A DNA stretch of 64,000 nucleotides, taken from Serratia marcescens. Its GTDB lineage: Bacteria > Pseudomonadota > Gammaproteobacteria > Enterobacterales > Enterobacteriaceae. The notes beneath the pieces are model-generated. The model saw only the letters and a list, made by a program, of their open reading frames with translations. It did no database searches and was not told where the DNA came from. The stretch is from the NCBI RefSeq assembly GCF_001902635.1, contig NZ_MJAO01000014.1, positions 62,001-126,000 of the forward strand, given 5' to 3'. This document shows positions 29,871 through 37,825 of the stretch, one piece after another (the first letter of the stretch is position 1; every line of letters begins with the position of its first letter). Made by a program: the position numbers and the translations under genes.

Positions 29871-30671
29871 TCACCACCAGGCGTGAAAATGGTGCACCGG
29901 CCCGATGCCATGCCCCACTTCCAGCGTGTCCGCCTGTTGCAGCGCTTTTTGCAGGTAGTCTTTGGCGGCGGCCACCGTCGTCGCCCAGTCGGCATGACGT
30001 GGGCGCAGCGCCGCCAGCGCGGCCGAGAGGGTACACCCGGTGCCGTGGGTATGCCGGGTGGCGACGCGCGGCGCGGTAAAGCGCTGTTCCCCCTCGGCGG
30101 TAAACAGCCAGTCCGGGCTCTCGCTTTCGCTCAGGTGGCCGCCCTTCATCAACACCGCCCGGCAGCCCATCGCCAGCAGCGCCCGCCCTTGCTCGCGCAT
30201 TTGCGCTTCATCTTCCGCCGGTGCGCAGTCCAGCAGCGCCGCCGCTTCCGGCAGGTTCGGCGTGATGATCGACACCCGCGGCAACAATTCGCGCCGGATC
30301 GACGCCACCGCCTCCGGTGCCAGCAACGGATCGCCGCTTTTCGCCAGCATCACGGTATCCAGCACCACGAATTCCGGCCGGTAATGACGCAGACGTTCAG
30401 CGACCGCCTGCACGATGTCCGCATTGGCCAGCATGCCGATCTTGACGCTGTCGATACGCACGTCGCTGAACACCGAGTCCAGCTGTGCGGCGACGAACGC
30501 CGGATCGATGTAATACACCGACTGCACGCCGCGGGTATTCTGCGCCACCAGCGCGGTGATCACCGAAGTGCCGTAGGCGCCGAGCGCCGAGAAAGCCTTC
30601 AGATCGGCCTGAATGCCGGCGCCGCCGCTGGGATCGGTACCGGCGATGGTCAGGGCGTTGATGCGTTTCAT
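29871..30671 (-). CDS. thiD: Hydroxymethylpyrimidine/phosphomethylpyrimidine kinase ThiD
   Basis: 266 residues from ATG 30671. Ribokinase-fold kinase phosphorylating HMP and HMP-phosphate for thiamine synthesis and salvage. Marks: LTIAGTDPSGGAGIQADLKA, VLDTVMLAKSGDPLL, VLMKGGHL and the GTGCTLSAALAA anion hole. Start overlaps the thiM stop as TGATG, with GGAGGA upstream, so it is co-translated with thiM. The visible ATG upstream in another thiM-overlapping extension is not credible. Confidence 0.94.
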   Translation of the reverse strand: MKRINALTIAGTDPSGGAGIQADLKAFSALGAYGTSVITALVAQNTRGVQSVYYIDPAFVAAQLDSVFSDVRIDSVKIGMLANADIVQAVAERLRHYRPEFVVLDTVMLAKSGDPLLAPEAVASIRRELLPRVSIITPNLPEAAALLDCAPAEDEAQMREQGRALLAMGCRAVLMKGGHLSESESPDWLFTAEGEQRFTAPRVATRHTHGTGCTLSAALAALRPRHADWATTVAAAKDYLQKALQQADTLEVGHGIGPVHHFHAWW

Positions 30672-31462
30672 CACAGATCCTCCCCACGCAGCTGGTACAA
30701 GGCGTCGAGGAATGCCGGCGTAAAGCTGCCCGGACCGGCGGCGCGTTTGGCAGCCAGGCCGCCGCAATGGGACATCACCCGGCAGGCGGTCGCCACGTTG
30801 TCCAGGCGATCGCCCGGCAGGCTGCAAAACGCCGCCACCACCGCCGACAGCGCGCAGCCGGTGCCCACCACCCGCGTCATCAGCGGGGAACCGCCCTCGA
30901 TCGCCCAGTCGCGTTGGCCGTCGGTGACATAGTCCACCGCGCCGGTCACCGCCACCACCGCGCCGCTGCGCTGCGCCAGTTCACGCGCGGCGGGCAGCGC
31001 CGCCAGTGAATCATCGCCGCTGTCCACGCCGCGGCCACTGGCGAGCAGCCCGCTGAGCGCCATGATTTCCGAGGCGTTGCCGCGTATCGCCGCCGGCTTC
31101 TCGTCCAGCAGCTGTTTCGCGAAGGCGGTGCGGTAGGAGAGCGCGCCGACCGCCACCGGATCCAGCGTCCAGGGTTTGCCGGCCTGATTAGCGGCGGCCA
31201 CCGCCGCCCGCATCGATTCGGCGCGCAGTGCGTTGAGGGTACCGATGTTGATCAGCAGGCCATCGGCCAGCGCGCTGAACTGCGCCGCCTCTTGCGGCTC
31301 CACCACCATCGCCGGGGAAGCGCCGAGCGCCAGCAGCACGTTGGCAGTCAGCGACTGCACCACTTCGTTGGTCAGGCAGTGGATCAGCGGAGGCCGCTGT
31401 TGGAATGGGGTCAGACAGGCCGCGGCGCGCGCGCCGGGTAGTGCATCAGGTCGAGCGATCAT
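30671..31462 (-). CDS. thiM: Hydroxyethylthiazole kinase ThiM
   Basis: 263 residues. Salvages the thiazole half of thiamine by phosphorylating 4-methyl-5-hydroxyethylthiazole. Marks: [21 protein letters not shown] (split around position 25), [19 protein letters not shown] and [13 protein letters not shown] near the C-terminus. GGAGGAAT lies before the ATG. First gene after the TPP riboswitch; thiMD here is a salvage operon like that of E. coli. Confidence 0.95.
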   Translation of the reverse strand: MIARPDALPGARAAACLTPFQQRPPLIHCLTNEVVQSLTANVLLALGASPAMVVEPQEAAQFSALADGLLINIGTLNALRAESMRAAVAAANQAGKPWTLDPVAVGALSYRTAFAKQLLDEKPAAIRGNASEIMALSGLLASGRGVDSGDDSLAALPAARELAQRSGAVVAVTGAVDYVTDGQRDWAIEGGSPLMTRVVGTGCALSAVVAAFCSLPGDRLDNVATACRVMSHCGGLAAKRAAGPGSFTPAFLDALYQLRGEDL

Positions 31463-31511
31463 ATTCCTCCCAACCGGCGTTCAAGAAGGCGGCGCCGGTT
31501 GGGCGGCCGTG

Positions 31512-31588
31512 ACTTCCCTACGCTGGCATTATCCAGATCAGGTAATACGGGTATTTCTCAGCCTTCACGCGGAAGGGCACCCCGAGTC
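31512..31588 (-). promoter_or_regulatory. TPP riboswitch (THI element) controlling thiMD
   Basis: Read on the minus strand it runs ACTCGGGGTGCCC, a short variable stem, GGCTGAGAAATACCCG, TACCTGATCTGGATAATGCC and AGCGTAGGGAAGT. These are the invariant pyrimidine- and diphosphate-sensor blocks of the TPP aptamer. It sits 50 bases ahead of the thiM ribosome site. In E. coli thiM the ligand-bound form hides the Shine-Dalgarno; the same is likely but not shown here. Confidence 0.96.
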
Positions 31589-31710
31589 ATGAAAATCAAT
31601 AGGTTGTGATCAACGTTGCGTTAATCCCTGAGAGGGATCATGCCAGCCGCGGCGCGGACAAACAAGCGATTAAATCGGCTGCACGCCTGATGGCAACGCG
31701 GGCACTGGAC

Positions 31711-31746
31711 AAAAAACCGCAAGGCCGGCCCACCGCCGGTTTGCGG
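31711..31746 (-). terminator. Orphan minus-strand intrinsic terminator
   Basis: On the minus strand CCGCAAACCGGCGG..CCGG..TTGCGG folds into a long stem followed by TTTTTT (A-run at 31711-31716). It lies between thiM (minus) and the araC-like gene (plus), so no minus-strand gene feeds into it. The rest of the 330-base gap (31589-31919) should contain the thiM and araC-like promoters; none is clear enough to place. Confidence 0.65.
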
Positions 31747-31919
31747 CCCGAGAAACATCAAACTTACTGATAATTACTGAGCCTGGTTTGCGCCCCGCCT
31801 TAACGCTGGAAAGCACGTTCCCCGCGTTAAACAGGCGCAAAAAGTGTTACCGGAGGCAAGAGTCGTATGCAGGCGCTAGACACAACTCATCAATTCTCAT
31901 TAATATAGCCACACATTTT

Positions 31920-32774
31920 ATGAGTCATGATGCTATGCCAGAAATCACTGAATCCATTTTCGTCAATTCAGATCTGCTTAATGAACATTTTGACCCCGAT
32001 GCCATTGATACGCCCATCGTGTCGATCTACGCCTCTTTCTCACATGAGAAAGAACACTCGCTGCGTTCGAAAATGCACTCGCATACCAAAGGCCAGTTGG
32101 TCTATGTCAAATCGGGCGCCGCTATCGTCATGTTGGAAGCGCGCATTTGCTCTGTGCTGCCGCACCAGCTGCTCTGGATCCCAGGCGGCGTTTCCCACAA
32201 TGTGATCCTCCGCGACAATGTCGATTTTCGCGCCGTTTATCTCGACCAAAAACGCTTCGCGTCGCTGTCGAAAAGCGTCGAAATATTTACCGTCACTCCG
32301 CTGCTGGAAGAGGTTATCGAGACCATGTGCCGCTCCCCTTTCCACACCGACTGGATGGCGGGAACTGAGTTCCATCTGCAATCCCTGCTCATCGATAAAA
32401 TCCGGGTCGCCGCCCATCCCCCCACCTGGCCGGCTTTGCCTAACGATTCCCGGGTACGCAACTACCTGCAGTGTTACCACCTAAAAGGCGAAATGGTGCC
32501 CCGATTGAATGAGCTGGCGTCCCACTGCGGCGCATCCGAGCGCACCATCCATCGGCTGTTCGTCCAGGGAACCGGCATGTGTTATCAGCAGTGGCGCCAG
32601 CAGGTGCGTTTGCAGTTGGCGCTGGAGTTGCTCACCACCAACAAACCGATCACCGAGATCGCCCACTATCTCGAGTTCTCCACCACCAGCGCCTTTATCT
32701 CCTTTTTCAAACACCACCGGGACATCACGCCGAAGAAGTACCGCGACCAATTGCCCAAGCCCAACGCACGCTGA
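31920..32774 (+). CDS. AraC-family regulator of the adjacent cluster
   Basis: 284 residues from ATG 31920; ATG 31935 is an alternative and neither has a good ribosome site. N-terminal cupin sensor (KMHSHTKGQLVYVKSGAAIV, then LLWIPGGVSHNV), C-terminal pair of HTH motifs (LNELASHCGASERTIHRLF and ITEIAHYLEFSTTSAFISFF). The layout resembles NimR-type AraC regulators that control a neighbouring transporter. It converges on azlDC, 6 bases apart. Base composition is visibly richer in A/T than the flanking thiM. Its ligand is unknown. Confidence 0.85.
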   Translation: MSHDAMPEITESIFVNSDLLNEHFDPDAIDTPIVSIYASFSHEKEHSLRSKMHSHTKGQLVYVKSGAAIVMLEARICSVLPHQLLWIPGGVSHNVILRDNVDFRAVYLDQKRFASLSKSVEIFTVTPLLEEVIETMCRSPFHTDWMAGTEFHLQSLLIDKIRVAAHPPTWPALPNDSRVRNYLQCYHLKGEMVPRLNELASHCGASERTIHRLFVQGTGMCYQQWRQQVRLQLALELLTTNKPITEIAHYLEFSTTSAFISFFKHHRDITPKKYRDQLPKPNAR

Positions 32775-32780
32775 TCGCGG

Positions 32781-33101
32781 TCAGCCCAGCCCGCCGATCA
32801 GCCAAAACGTCGCCATGCCGAGCAGCAGCATCAAGGTGGCATTGTGCGTTTTCCACATCACCAGCGTCGCCACGAGCGCCGCACACAGTTTTGGCGCGCC
32901 TTCAACCGTCAGCGCCGAGGGGGACGCGATCAAGGCAGGCACGATCAGAGACACGATGGCCGTAGCCGGGATCAGTTTCAGCCACTCGCCCACCCGTTCG
33001 GGAAACGGCAGGCGGTCATTGAGCCACAGGAAGGAGTAGCGCAGCAGAAACGTACCCAGGCTGCTGATGACCAGCACCCATAAAATCGTCGTCTCGCTCA
33101 T
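32781..33101 (-). CDS. azlD: AzlD-family branched-chain amino-acid transporter small subunit
   Basis: 106 residues from ATG 33101, which overlaps the azlC stop as ATGA. Four hydrophobic segments; TFLLRYSFLWL near the N-terminus is typical of AzlD/YgaH. AzlCD-type pairs export branched-chain amino acids or analogues such as azaleucine. Here the pair is the last part of a unit starting with the UGSC-like and enolase-like genes, so it may export that pathway's product or import its substrate. Confidence 0.85.
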   Translation of the reverse strand: MSETTILWVLVISSLGTFLLRYSFLWLNDRLPFPERVGEWLKLIPATAIVSLIVPALIASPSALTVEGAPKLCAALVATLVMWKTHNATLMLLLGMATFWLIGGLG

Positions 33102-33808
33102 GACGCTTCCCCACGGCGTTGAGACCATCGGGTCTTGTGATACACACCGCCGGCCAATACGCCCACAGCCATGGAAAACAAGAATCCCAGATTATAGGGC
33201 CAGCCGCTGGTAAAGGCGGAAACCAGCCCGGCACAGGTGGCCGCCACCACGATGGGGGCGTTTTTCAACATCGGCACCAACAGGGAGATAAAACACAGGG
33301 TGATGGCGAACTCCAGATGCCAGCCGGCGGGAATCAGCGGGCCGGCGAGGATCCCCACCGCCGTTCCCGCTTGCCACACCAGCCACATCGGCAACGCCGT
33401 GCCGAAGTAATACAGCGTTTTCTCTTTTGCGCTCGGCGGCTGGGCCTGACAACGCAAAAACGTCAGCGCGTAAGTTTGATCGATCAGCACCTGCGCCGCC
33501 GCGAGCTTGGTCAGCGGAGTGAAATGGAGCTTCAGCTGAGACAACCCGGCGCTGTAGATGGCATAGCGAAAATTGATCGCAATGTGCGTGACGATCACCA
33601 CAAACGGCGCCGCGCCGGCCGTCATCAGCGTGGCAGCGGCAATTTGTGAAGCCCCGGACATCAGCAACAAAGACGACAGTTGGGCAACCCAGGGCGTCAT
33701 TCCCGCCTGAATGGCGCTGACACCGGTCAGCACGGCGAAGGGCAGCAAGCCCAGCAACAGGGGCATGGCGTCTTTATTGCCCTGAATAAAGAAAGACATC
33801 GGCTTCAT
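33098..33808 (-). CDS. azlC: AzlC-family branched-chain amino-acid transporter large subunit
   Basis: 236 residues, about six to seven membrane segments. LLGLLPFAVLTGVSAIQAGMT (split), MSGASQIAAATLMTAGA and NFRYAIYSAGLS are the AzlC/YgaZ signature. It forms the main body of the exporter with AzlD, and the four-base overlap implies coupled translation. Separated from the enolase-like gene by 65 bases with a hairpin. Confidence 0.88.
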   Translation of the reverse strand: MKPMSFFIQGNKDAMPLLLGLLPFAVLTGVSAIQAGMTPWVAQLSSLLLMSGASQIAAATLMTAGAAPFVVIVTHIAINFRYAIYSAGLSQLKLHFTPLTKLAAAQVLIDQTYALTFLRCQAQPPSAKEKTLYYFGTALPMWLVWQAGTAVGILAGPLIPAGWHLEFAITLCFISLLVPMLKNAPIVVAATCAGLVSAFTSGWPYNLGFLFSMAVGVLAGGVYHKTRWSQRRGEAS

Positions 33809-33830
33809 GGTACGGCTCTCGAGAATAAGC

Positions 33831-33852
33831 CTTCCCCCGCTGACGGGGGAAG
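33831..33852 (-). terminator. Hairpin between enolase-like gene and azlC
   Basis: CTTCCCCCGCTGACGGGGGAAG: an eight-base stem 22 bases after the enolase-like stop. On the minus strand it is followed by GGCTTATTCT, a weak T-rich run, so it may attenuate rather than stop transcription into azlCD. Confidence 0.5.
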
Positions 33853-33873
33853 CTATAAGGATGACAGGCGAAA

Positions 33874-35127
33874 TCAGGCCCGCTGCGCATTGGCGATCGC
33901 GTCCTGCAATCGCAACAGCTGATTGTATTTGGCCATCGCCTCGGTACGCGCCAAGGAGCCAAACTTCACCTTGGTGCCATTCAGCGCCACCGCCAAATCG
34001 GCGATGCTGGTGTCCTCGGTTTCACCGGAGCGCCGTGAGAACACGATGCCGTATCCGGCCGCTTTGGCTGACGCCACCAGGTTCATGGTTTCACTCAGCG
34101 TGCCGATTTGATTCGGCTTCACTAAAATCGAGTTGGCCATCTGCATGGCGACGCCCTGCTCAAAGCGCGCCAGATTGGTGGTGAACAGATCGTCGCCCAC
34201 CAGCTCTATTTCGCCGCCCAGCCGCCGCGTCAGCGCAACCCACCCGTCGAAGTCGTCCTCTCCCAACGGATCTTCCATCAGCATGATCGGATAGCGCCCG
34301 CAGAGCGACGCCAGGTAATCAATAAAGGCCGCGGTCGTGAGCGTTCGCCCTTCAGCTGCCAGATGATACCGGCCGTCTTTAAAGAACATCTCGGCCGCGA
34401 TATCCATGCTCAACCCGACCTCGACACCCGGCTCATAGCCCGCCTTTTCAATGGCTTCCAGCAGCAGCGCCAGCCCCTGCTCATTGGAGCTTAGCGGCGG
34501 CAGAAACCCTCCAGTGCCGGAAACGCCGGTGCTGATCCCGCGCGCCATCAGCAAGGATTTCAGCGCCATATGCACGTTCTTGCCGACTTGCAACGCCGCT
34601 TCAAGATGCGGTGCATTTAGCGCAATCACCTGAAAATCCTGAAAATCGCAGTTGCCATCGCCATGCATGCCGCCGGATAACATGGAAAAAATGGGTTGCG
34701 GCATGGACTTTTCCCGGCCGCGACTGACGTAATCGCACAGCGACTGATTGCTTTGCACCGCCGCGGCATTCGCCACCGCCAACGACACGCCCAAAATCGC
34801 ATTGGCCCCCAGCCGGCTCTTATTCACGGTGCCGTCCAGCGCGATCAACATGCGGTCGATCTCTTCTTGCGCATAAGGAGACAGGCCGCGCAGCTGCGGT
34901 TTAATCACGGTGTGCACGATGTCTATCGCCCGCAAGACGCCCTGGCCGCTGAAGCGCAGGGGATCGTTGTCGCGCACCTCGATCGCTTCATGCTTGCCTT
35001 TGGAACAGCCCGTCGGGATGATGCTGCGGCCGCGTTTACCGCTGTCCAGCACGACTTCGACCTCAAGCGTAATGTCCGCGCGGGAGTCAAACACTTCACG
35101 CGCGCAAATATCTATAATGGTTGGCAT
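33874..35127 (-). CDS. Divergent enolase paralogue
   Basis: 417 residues, enolase fold throughout. Kept by comparison with E. coli enolase: metal ligands D242 (LSMDIA), E285 (LMEDPL) and D312 (VGDDLF), catalytic base K337 (ILVKPNQIGTLSET), K388, active-site serine in TGCSKGKHEA and H155. Changed: the glutamate of VGDEGGY is T205 (VSGTGGF), the histidine of SHRSGETED is R365 (SRRSGETED), and the glutamate of DIQEF is D164. Housekeeping enolase needs these residues, so a different enolate-forming reaction is likely. The gene starts 2 bases after the UGSC-like stop. It is not the glycolytic eno gene, which sits beside pyrG in enterobacteria. Confidence 0.9.
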   Translation of the reverse strand: MPTIIDICAREVFDSRADITLEVEVVLDSGKRGRSIIPTGCSKGKHEAIEVRDNDPLRFSGQGVLRAIDIVHTVIKPQLRGLSPYAQEEIDRMLIALDGTVNKSRLGANAILGVSLAVANAAAVQSNQSLCDYVSRGREKSMPQPIFSMLSGGMHGDGNCDFQDFQVIALNAPHLEAALQVGKNVHMALKSLLMARGISTGVSGTGGFLPPLSSNEQGLALLLEAIEKAGYEPGVEVGLSMDIAAEMFFKDGRYHLAAEGRTLTTAAFIDYLASLCGRYPIMLMEDPLGEDDFDGWVALTRRLGGEIELVGDDLFTTNLARFEQGVAMQMANSILVKPNQIGTLSETMNLVASAKAAGYGIVFSRRSGETEDTSIADLAVALNGTKVKFGSLARTEAMAKYNQLLRLQDAIANAQRA

Positions 35128-35129
35128 GC

Positions 35130-36833
35130 TTAACGGCTCTCCTGAGCTGACAAGGGGGAATGAAAATCCTCGATCGTGTGCGCAAGTTGCCCGCCGGGCA
35201 GCGTCAACGGCGTGAGCACCGCATCACAATAGAGCCCCCAGCTGGCCAAAATGGCGGAATGCCCGCCCCGTCCCCCTGCGACGACCAGATCGATATCCTG
35301 GGCGCTGCGCGTCGCCGGCATGGGATCGCGGCCGGCAAACTGCGCCGGCCTCACGGGCACCAGGCCTTTGCCCTGCACGGCACCAAGCGGGTTATGAATA
35401 TGTGCGTGCAAATATTCCCGCAGCGCGCTCTTACTCCAGCCCGCGTTCTGCAGCATTTGGGCGTGATCGGGCGTCAGAACAATCAAGATTCGCCCCGGGA
35501 TGTACGCGTTCATGCGCCCCAGATGGGTGGCGCTGTCGACAATCACCTCAAGCAGGCTGTCCGCCGTTTGGCTCAGAAAATCGACCACGTCGGTCGGCGG
35601 TTCCGCCTTCATCAGATACACGCTGGTGGCCCCAGGCCCGAACCGCTCTTCATTCAACGTCGGCCACGGACTGTGGCTCAGGCTTTCGGCAAAACAGTAA
35701 GTGAATTCAACCGGCGAACCGAGGCAGCCCAGATCCGCTTTGCCCGGGTAGGCGCGGCACACATTGAGGATCGTCAGGTTAACGGCCCGACCAATGGTGG
35801 CATTGGCGCGAAATCCCGGCCCCATGCAGCCCTGGCCAGAACTGATCCCCAGTTCGTCGGCAATCGGGCCGCTGACCAGCACCAGGTTGCCGCCGTTGTA
35901 CGAGGTAGTGATCGATTGCTGGAAGTTGAATGCAGGATCGGCCATGGCGCGGATCGTCGCCATCACAATGGGCAAGAATGCGGGCTTGCAGCCGGCCAGA
36001 ATACTGTTGACGACCACATCCCGCACTCGGATGTTTTTGCCTGAAGGCCCCGCCTCGGGTATCAGCACGGTATCCAGCGGCTCAGCGCAGTATTCCAGCA
36101 TGGCGGCAAAACGCGCCGGCGTCGGCGGGATCACCGGCAAACCATCGCCGATAGACTGGCTTTCATACTCCGCCATCAGCGCATCCAGACCGCTGTAGCG
36201 CATCATTTCCGCCCCGGACACATGCCGATCGCGATCCATTTTCGGATGAAGTTCAGCGGCGGCCTGCGTATTGCCGGTGCAAGTGAGCGCCTCCAACACG
36301 TAGGCGCACTGGGCGTCAACTTGCCGGCGGATATCGCTGACGGTGCTTGCCTGATAGATATCGAGACGGCAAATGCACAGCTGCCCCGCCCGGTAATGCG
36401 CCACATGTTCGGCCAGATTGTCTCCGGGAGGCGAGGCGATCAAGAGCGTGGCGATCCCCCTTTTCTCCAGCTCAATGGCGAGGATGGTGGTCATCACCGA
36501 CGTTCCCATGTCGGCTAACGCCACCACGGCGGCCTGAACCTGCCTTTGCGCCAGGTTGTCCGCCAGCGCGCGAATCTGTTCCGTCATGGTGCCGCGCACG
36601 GACTGACGAACATGTTCGATATGATGAATCCCGTGTTCATTCAACACCGCCTCAAGGCGGGTGAATATTTCGCGGTAATGACAGAAATCCAACTTGGTAT
36701 TGTCAAAAAACAGAACTTTGCCATCCCTTAATGCCTGCAGGCTGGGGCGTGGCGCCAACTGTAATTCGTAAAAGCGGTTCTCTCCACGCGGATCAAAAAT
36801 AGAATCAGCCAACTCGTTGCTCATCATTATCAT
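35130..36833 (-). CDS. UGSC-like two-domain protein of unknown function
   Basis: 567 residues, no signal peptide or clear membrane segment. The N-terminal part (about 35-190) resembles UGSC-family (seleno)proteins: KVLFFDNTKLDF then AVVALADMGTSVMTTILAIE, but the usual U/C-G-S-C is MGTS (109-112), without cysteine. The C-terminal part (about 230-540) matches the family often found with UGSC proteins: GDGLPVIPPTPARFAAML, SGPIADELGISSGQG, GFRANATIGRAVNLTILNV and FTYCFAES. This family recognition is from memory, and no activity is known to me. It heads the transcript that continues into the enolase-like gene and azlCD. No good ribosome site before 36833; ATG 36827 is an alternative. Confidence 0.7.
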   Translation of the reverse strand: MIMMSNELADSIFDPRGENRFYELQLAPRPSLQALRDGKVLFFDNTKLDFCHYREIFTRLEAVLNEHGIHHIEHVRQSVRGTMTEQIRALADNLAQRQVQAAVVALADMGTSVMTTILAIELEKRGIATLLIASPPGDNLAEHVAHYRAGQLCICRLDIYQASTVSDIRRQVDAQCAYVLEALTCTGNTQAAAELHPKMDRDRHVSGAEMMRYSGLDALMAEYESQSIGDGLPVIPPTPARFAAMLEYCAEPLDTVLIPEAGPSGKNIRVRDVVVNSILAGCKPAFLPIVMATIRAMADPAFNFQQSITTSYNGGNLVLVSGPIADELGISSGQGCMGPGFRANATIGRAVNLTILNVCRAYPGKADLGCLGSPVEFTYCFAESLSHSPWPTLNEERFGPGATSVYLMKAEPPTDVVDFLSQTADSLLEVIVDSATHLGRMNAYIPGRILIVLTPDHAQMLQNAGWSKSALREYLHAHIHNPLGAVQGKGLVPVRPAQFAGRDPMPATRSAQDIDLVVAGGRGGHSAILASWGLYCDAVLTPLTLPGGQLAHTIEDFHSPLSAQESR

Positions 36834-37153
36834 TGTTTACCGTGAGGTTTTCGGGATAAAAATAGTAGCAATGAGCCTAAATCGCGGAATATAAAAAATA
36901 CGCCAGTTAATTGCCAAAGTCCGCCAAGCTGGCGCAAGGCGGGAAAATCCGCCCGCTGTTCGCCCCTCTTTCGCCTTTTCAACAGCAGGCATTTGCTTTA
37001 CTCTTTAGCGACGTATTTCCGCCTGTGGCGCGTTTGGAACAGATTGCCATGCATCGACTCTACAGCTACCTTTGCGCTATCCATGCGCTGCCGTCACCGG
37101 TAAGAACGGTCAATAAAACGGAAACCATCGAACGATTTCCGGAAGGGGAAAAC
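36834..37153. other. Divergent intergenic region, A/T-rich
   Basis: About 320 bases between the UGSC-like gene (minus) and the 73-residue protein (plus). It is clearly richer in A/T near 36840-36910 and should hold both promoters. An open frame reading into the small gene from 36911 exists but lacks a ribosome site, so I treat it as untranslated. No operator was identified. Confidence 0.4.
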
Positions 37154-37375
37154 ATGATCGAAGAACGCGAAATCCTTTACGCGTTTAATAATGGCGTTCA
37201 AATTTTATATAAAATGGAATCCGATACGTTCCAATCGGATGATGTTTGCCGTGAGTGTTGGGTAAGTTATGAAGTAGTGCACGATGGCGGATACGCCATT
37301 TCACCGCAGAAAAAGCAGTTTTATAATCGCTGCCAGGAAGACTTCTGGCTGAAAATGCAGGCTGAGCATGCTTGA
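37154..37375 (+). CDS. Small acidic orphan protein
   Basis: 73 residues from ATG 37154, chosen because GGAAGGGGA lies eight bases upstream. The sequence is acidic and aromatic (EREILYAFNNGVQILYKM) with a CRECW motif at about 36-40 and a third cysteine near the end. No signal peptide or recognised domain. It is followed by a bidirectional terminator and sits, on the opposite strand, between the two arms of the enolase/AcnX cluster. It could be independent of them. Coding status rests on the ribosome site and codon pattern. Confidence 0.55.
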   Translation: MIEEREILYAFNNGVQILYKMESDTFQSDDVCRECWVSYEVVHDGGYAISPQKKQFYNRCQEDFWLKMQAEHA

Positions 37376-37385
37376 AAATATAAAA

Positions 37386-37415
37386 CACCGGCCCCTTGCT
37401 CAACCGGTGCTTTAT
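37386..37415. terminator. Bidirectional terminator
   Basis: CACCGG-CCCCTTGCTCAA-CCGGTG (37386-37409), with TTTATTT after it on the plus strand and TTTTATATTT on the minus strand. It serves both the small orphan gene and the aconitase X operon. Confidence 0.75.
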
Positions 37416-37426
37416 TTATCTGTGAC

Positions 37427-37825
37427 CTAACACGCCTCAATGGCAATGTCTTCGCCGTTAATTTCCACCAGTTGGCCCTGCGTGAACAGCGCCAAAACGT
37501 CCCCGTCGAAGCTGTCAAAAATGGGGATGTCTATCGCCATCGCCGACTCAAAAAGAATCGGATCCGCACGATTGCAAATGATCGCCGCCGGCGCGTTACC
37601 CTGTTGAAACGCTTCGTAAATCAAAAACGGCGCCATGGTCCCGCCTTTACCGCCCGGGCACACCAGCGCCTTTCCCGCCAACGACTCCCCATAGCGTGGA
37701 TGATGCGGGATCAGCAGCGCCCCGGTCTGAGGATCGAAGTCGCCGATGAACGAAAATGCCTGTTCGACGAGAAACACCTCTGCGGTCACGCACCCTGGGT
37801 TCAGCGATCTGGCCTGTAATTTCAT
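37427..37825 (-). CDS. Aconitase X small (swivel) subunit, DUF126
   Basis: 132 residues from ATG 37825, overlapping the large-subunit stop as ATGA. The swivel fold is shown by GESLAGKALVCPGGKGGTMA, FLIYEAFQQGNAPAAIICN and MAIDIPIFDS. The active-site loop usually reads like PGGRGS-SGS; here it is CPGGKGGTMAP, so the serine-rich part has changed. Together with the large subunit it would form a [2Fe-2S] or related dehydratase. Known bacterial members dehydrate cis-3-hydroxy-L-proline; archaeal ones act on mevalonate-5-phosphate. Confidence 0.85.
   Translation of the reverse strand: MKLQARSLNPGCVTAEVFLVEQAFSFIGDFDPQTGALLIPHHPRYGESLAGKALVCPGGKGGTMAPFLIYEAFQQGNAPAAIICNRADPILFESAMAIDIPIFDSFDGDVLALFTQGQLVEINGEDIAIEAC

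Noticed and set aside
33874-35127. Housekeeping enolase gene
   Set aside because: Key active-site residues differ, and neighbours are not pyrG or other glycolytic genes.
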